Shown here one piece after another: positions 9,041 to 12,750 of a DNA stretch of 12,750 nt (the stretch's first letter is position 1; every line of letters begins with the position of its first letter). Both the position numbers and the translations under genes were made by a program. Source of the DNA: Euperipatoides rowelli (lineage: Eukaryota > Onychophora > Udeonychophora > Euonychophora > Peripatopsidae); assembly GCA_003024985.2 (NCBI GenBank), contig PXIH01S0015556.1; one strand, 5' to 3'. The notes beneath the pieces are model-generated. The model had not been told where the DNA came from, searched no databases, and saw nothing but the letters and a program-made list of their open reading frames with translations.

Positions 9041-11092
9041 ATTATAGTGTACTGTATACTAGTAAAAAAACAATCATAATATTTTGTATTTAACAATTCT
9101 AATAGATTACATTGTTGAATTTGTTACATTAACCTTCTCCATTTTTGCTTGCTGTAATTTGTTTATGGTTCTAGCCTATGTACAGTAGATTGATTTCCTT
9201 GCTGAGTTAGCATTTAATCGAGGGCATCACATTGTAACTAAAAACAATAGATTTTAAAAATTTTAGAATTTTTAAAATGTATATTATAGTTAAAAGCTAC
9301 AAAACTCAATTTTAAGTGATTTCTTAAAAATTTATTCAATATACAGTGTAGATACTGTAGTTCTTTTTTAACTTTGCAGTAAAAAATATTTCCAAATGGT
9401 AATTTACAATACATATTTAAAATCTTGTCAAATGTTTTTGTGTTTTAAAAATTAACATTGCTTTCGTGTATGTAAAAATATTTTGAATGAGGCTCTGTAA
9501 TGGATTTTTGCAAAATTATAATAACTTATTCACAATACTGTATTTGAAAAATTAATTATTATAGATTTCTAAATTATATTTTATCTATTCACTACATTTA
9601 AAATGTGATGTCATTTTTTAATAATTTGCTGTAAGAGAAGTTGTTATTGGTTTCTCTTTGATTTACTATAAAAAACTTGACACAATTCATATAGTTTGCT
9701 GTTTACATTTTCCAGCTCAAACTTTGATGTTAATTCACAAAGATTCAATTATTTCTTATAAAGTTACACAATACAATACTTAATTTTTTTCTTCTTTGTA
9801 TTTTCTGCATTTTATTTATTGGTTAATTATCAAAAATAAACACTTGTATGGAAAAGATTAAAGAAATATATCAACAATTAAAGCTCACAAAATCAAATAC
9901 AATTAGTCATAATGAGTTGAATAGAGTAAGATGATAATTTGTCAGGGTTGATATCTAACACACCAATTATAGAAAATATAAGCTAATGACCGAAGTGCCA
10001 AATTCTATGGAATCAAACTTAAGTGTCTAGCTTATTATAATTTCTAAATAAGAGGATAAGATTTTACTGAATAAGAAAATCAGACCTAATGATAAGGAAA
10101 GAAACATTTCATGTAAAGTGACCAGAAGCACTAATTAAAGGGATAATTTTATATACAGAAAGAAATATGTCAGAAATCAATTAAGTTTAACCAATCAAGT
10201 ATGATTAGGAAATATATTATTTTATTCATAATTGTTTTGCAATTTAATTATAATGTAGGTTTCTGTGGACTGAATAGAGCATGCACTTGGGGAAAAGCTT
10301 TTCTGTATTTTCTAGCATTTAAGTAAGGGCCAATTTCTGAAAATGATAACAGCAAGTGGTTAAAATTTCAGCTGTGATCGCGCTATAGATAGCCATTTTC
10401 GCATTTTGCGATTTTTTATTCCTTGTTGCGAATGTTTTATTTAAATGGTGACTCAATATAGACTACTGTATTTTGTGTGTGTGAATTTGGGAGCAAAATG
10501 GTTAAATTTATTACAGTATATTAAAGCCTTTAAGACTCATGATGAAAAAAAAAAAAAAAGATCACTTTTTATACTGCTTCACTCTGTATAAGAACACTGT
10601 TTCTTTAACATTAAAATTAATTTGAATCTAATAAATATTTTCAGCCAAAGAATTTATGTATTTAATCTTTAAAAAGATCTTTGCTTATAGCATTTTTACA
10701 TTTCTAATTTTATTTATTCTGATTAAATATAAAAATTATTGTTAAACTAAAAGCAGCTTTTACAGAAGTAATTTGTATAATGGAGTCGGTGAGATTTCCT
10801 TGAGAAAAATATCTGATGGGCTATGACGACCTACAAATTATACTCTTGAATTTCACCATTAAAGTTTTACATATCACAAAGAAGGCACAAAACACTTTAA
10901 AATTCATTAAAAATTGTTTGTCAGTGCCCTCCCCCACAAAAAAAAAAAATTAGCTGAAATTTCAGGCTTGCTTAATGTTTAACTGTTCAAAAACATTTAT
11001 TTCTACGGCAAAAAAATTTAATGTTTGGCGAAAGAATGTTATATTTGGCGAATGGAGTGGCAAAAATTAATAAAATCCCAGAGTATACACTG
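9041..11092. other. AT-rich intronic sequence, no gene seen
   Basis: No coding exon was recognised on either strand. Small structures are a 12-bp stem with 4-base loop at 9251-9278 made only of A/T apart from one G in the loop, an A15 run at 10545-10559, and repeated TACAGTA/TACTGTA heptamers. Around 10376-10430 there is a small cluster of CpG-containing sequence, including GATCGCGC, of unknown meaning. The open frame 11021-11215 runs through the hairpin at 11093 and has no domain. Confidence 0.45.
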
Positions 11093-11130
11093 TTACAGTA
11101 TATACAGCATGAAAGCTGTATATACTGTAA
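11093..11130. repeat. Perfect 16-bp hairpin, TACAGTA-based
   Basis: The left arm TTACAGTATATACAGC (11093-11108) and right arm GCTGTATATACTGTAA (11115-11130) are perfect reverse complements around the six-base loop ATGAAA. The arms contain the heptamer TACAGTA/TACTGTA, which recurs across the whole window. It could be the centre of a foldback repeat; no flanking target duplication was identified. The stem is too short for a typical microRNA precursor. Confidence 0.8.
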
Positions 11131-11754
11131 AACACAAACATCACTAATGTCTTTAAAGACAGAACATAGAAAACTTATTCAAGAGGTAGAAAAGGGACCA
11201 GTATTTAACACTTAATTGTAAGGTCAGATTAATGCCGGCAGGCCGGCTTGTCAATGAGCTTTTATGACTGTCCGACTTAAGATTCGAGTTATCAAGCCGA
11301 TGCACTAATTTTAGTATTTTGTTGCAATACAGTAGGTTTTCTAAAATAGTGGCATCAGGATACAATAATATACAGCGGATAAATCTAGTGTCAATAAATA
11401 ATTGAATTAAGAATTTTTTACATTTAGAGATTTTTTTTTTTTTTTTAGTTAAAATTATTATGCCAAAATAAAGAAAATATACAGTATAAATGAATGCTGG
11501 CTAAACTCGTGATTAATTTTATGAAACATTAAAACCCGAGGTTGTACACTATCTAATATATTGATTTAAATTTAAACATGCATTTCAATCTTAATAGTGT
11601 TTTTGTAGTGCATAGTATTATAATGTTTGGCATTAGATTTACTTTCAATAGAATAAGTGGATTAATGGCAGTAATATATGTTCTCTCAAATACCAAATAG
11701 TAGCAATATTAATAATGAACAATGGTATGTTTGAAATTAAATAAATGAAATGAA
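11131..11754. other. AT-rich sequence with small GC-rich patch
   Basis: Nothing coding was recognised. The patch at about 11225-11300 contrasts with its surroundings. It carries GCCGGC twice (11234-11239 and 11242-11247), and CGGCTTG at 11244-11250 is the complement of CAAGCCG near 11294, so the patch could fold. A T16 run lies at 11431-11446. Confidence 0.4.
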
Positions 11755-11845
11755 CTATAATATTTTATTTCTATGATCACGCTCTGGAGTTATTGAACAA
11801 TTCTGTGGCAGTGAAGTATCCCACTTGAAATATTTAAACCATTCC
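11755..11845 (-). other. Candidate terminal exon on minus strand
   Basis: On the minus strand a strong acceptor (CTTTCTTTTTTCAG, ending at position 11846) is followed by an open segment of 91 bases in one frame. It encodes EWFKYFKWDTSLPQNCS and about a dozen more residues before a TAG at 11755-11757. AATAAA overlaps the end of the segment. Base composition is less AT-rich than the flanks. I do not recognise a protein family. If real, it would be the last exon of a gene nested in, or lying beyond, the KDM5 locus on the opposite strand; chance is the main alternative. Confidence 0.2.
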
Positions 11846-12387
11846 CTGAAAAAAGAAAGGAAGTGTATTCTAAATAAATACAAACAGGAAAACTTTTCAA
11901 TTAAGTTTAAATTTGAATAAATGAAATTATTAAAATATAAGCACATCAAATTGGTATTTTAATGGACAAATTACAGTAAATGTTAATATAACTTTATAAG
12001 TGAAATCACCTAGAAATTATAATTAAGCAAGCATAAACAAAGAAGAATGACTGATTAATTTCAGAAGGGGAAGGCATTTAAAAATTTGCTTACCAATTGA
12101 CCACTGATATCTGTCAACAAAGATTGGAGCATCATGAAAGTTGAAATTTTGGAGAATAAAAATAAACTACAGCAGCATATAAGATGACTCTGGAATATAA
12201 TTTTGAACATTAATGTAGATATTTTTTATTTATTATATGAATAAATTAATGTTCAAAGTTGTAAAGAAAAAAATCCACCTTTGAGAACAAACACGATAGC
12301 ATATTTAGCGAATGTATGTGATTAATGCTACTTGTCCGCTCAAATCATTCCTCTGTATATAACGCAGTATATACGGCATAACATTGT
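11846..12387. other. AT-rich sequence, possible minus-strand splice sites
   Basis: There is no confident gene. On the minus strand, a 17-base segment at 12094-12110 is flanked by CAG upstream and GTAAGC downstream; see the finding on a candidate nested gene. An inverted repeat lies at 12202-12257. Confidence 0.35.
12202..12257. repeat. 13-bp inverted repeat around AT-rich loop
   Basis: TTTGAACATTAAT at 12202-12214 is the exact reverse complement of ATTAATGTTCAAA at 12245-12257, enclosing a 30-base A/T-rich loop. It may be a foldback remnant; no function is evident. Confidence 0.6.
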
Positions 12388-12688
12388 GGGTATGTTTTTT
12401 AAAAAAAACTCCGAGCACTCNGAGTACATAAGAGCGCGCTCTGAATCCAGAGAAATCGGATTTTAAAAAAATTGTAGCACGCTCTTTACCGGATTTAATA
12501 AACTCAGCACTATAGGTGTGAGCTCTTACTACCCCTAGGGTACGTTTTTTAAAAAACTCCGAGCACTAGGAGTACATAAGAGCAAGCTCTGAAACCAGAG
12601 AAATCGGATTTTAAAAAAATCGGAGCACGCTCTAGTGTCGGATTTTAATAAACTCCGAGCACTATAGGAGTGAGCTCTTACTACCCCT
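12388..12688. repeat. About two copies of a 150-bp tandem repeat
   Basis: Two adjacent copies begin with GGGTA(T/C)GTTTTTT at 12388 and 12538, a period of 150 bases, and both end in GCTCTTACTACCCC. Each unit is itself built from related sub-blocks: the core CTCCGAGCACTA(T)AGGAG occurs at both ends of the unit, and TCGGATTTTAA(A/T)AAA occurs twice in the middle. Copy 1 is more diverged (for example CTCAGCAC for CTCCGAGCAC) and contains the only ambiguous base, N at 12421. The unit is much richer in CpG and GC than the rest of the window. It looks like a satellite or the end of a complex repeat that may extend past the right edge. Confidence 0.85.
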
Positions 12689-12750
12689 TGTAAAAGCATC
12701 GGGATTCAGAGCACAGTCCCACAATGCATCGCGTGATCGCAACCACAATC

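Noticed and set aside
11021-11215. Plus-strand 64-codon open frame
   Set aside because: It reads through a perfect hairpin, has no family resemblance and no splice context.
11225-11310. tRNA-like segment (GATTCGAGTTATC)
   Set aside because: No acceptor stem, D-arm or anticodon arm could be fitted around it.
12388-12688. CRISPR-like direct repeats
   Set aside because: The copies are contiguous 150-bp tandem units without spacers, in a eukaryotic genome.

Overview
This is a eukaryotic genomic window, most likely from an arthropod. It is very AT-rich, has no dense bacterial-type coding, and carries three short coding exons with canonical GT-AG boundaries inside long introns. The exons belong to a KDM5/JARID1 (Drosophila Lid-type) histone H3K4 demethylase on the + strand. 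The encoded PHD finger, with its block [20 protein letters not shown], looks arthropod-like. A decapod crustacean or similar large-genome arthropod is my guess, not something the sequence proves.

Layout. Positions 1-5227 lie in an upstream intron. It holds a TTAA-flanked, CCCT-ended MITE-like element (353-975) and a heavily decayed Ty3/Gypsy retrotransposon fragment (about 3050-4620, + strand) that still shows traces of nucleocapsid, protease and reverse transcriptase. Exon A (5228-5328) encodes a basic linker. A 2.27 kb intron follows, then exon B (7599-7757), which contains the whole PHD1 finger. A 102-base intron separates it from exon C (7860-7979), which encodes the conserved segment just ahead of the JmjC domain. 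The three introns bordering exons B and C are all phase 0.

From 7980 to the end I found no further KDM5 exon, so the next one (start of the catalytic JmjC region) lies beyond the window. This downstream intron, or intron plus nested sequence, contains a second TTAA-flanked element of 720 bp (8317-9036) with nested palindromes, a perfect 16-bp hairpin (11093-11130), a weak candidate terminal exon on the minus strand (11755-11845), and about two copies of a 150-bp tandem repeat with internal sub-repeats (12388-12688) near the right edge.

The 7-mer TACAGTA/TACTGTA occurs about 22 times by hand count, roughly seven times what base composition predicts. I found no rRNA, tRNA, CRISPR array or multi-gene system. 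The most useful leads are the two TTAA elements, the edge satellite, the over-represented 7-mer and the in-frame PHD1 cassette exon.
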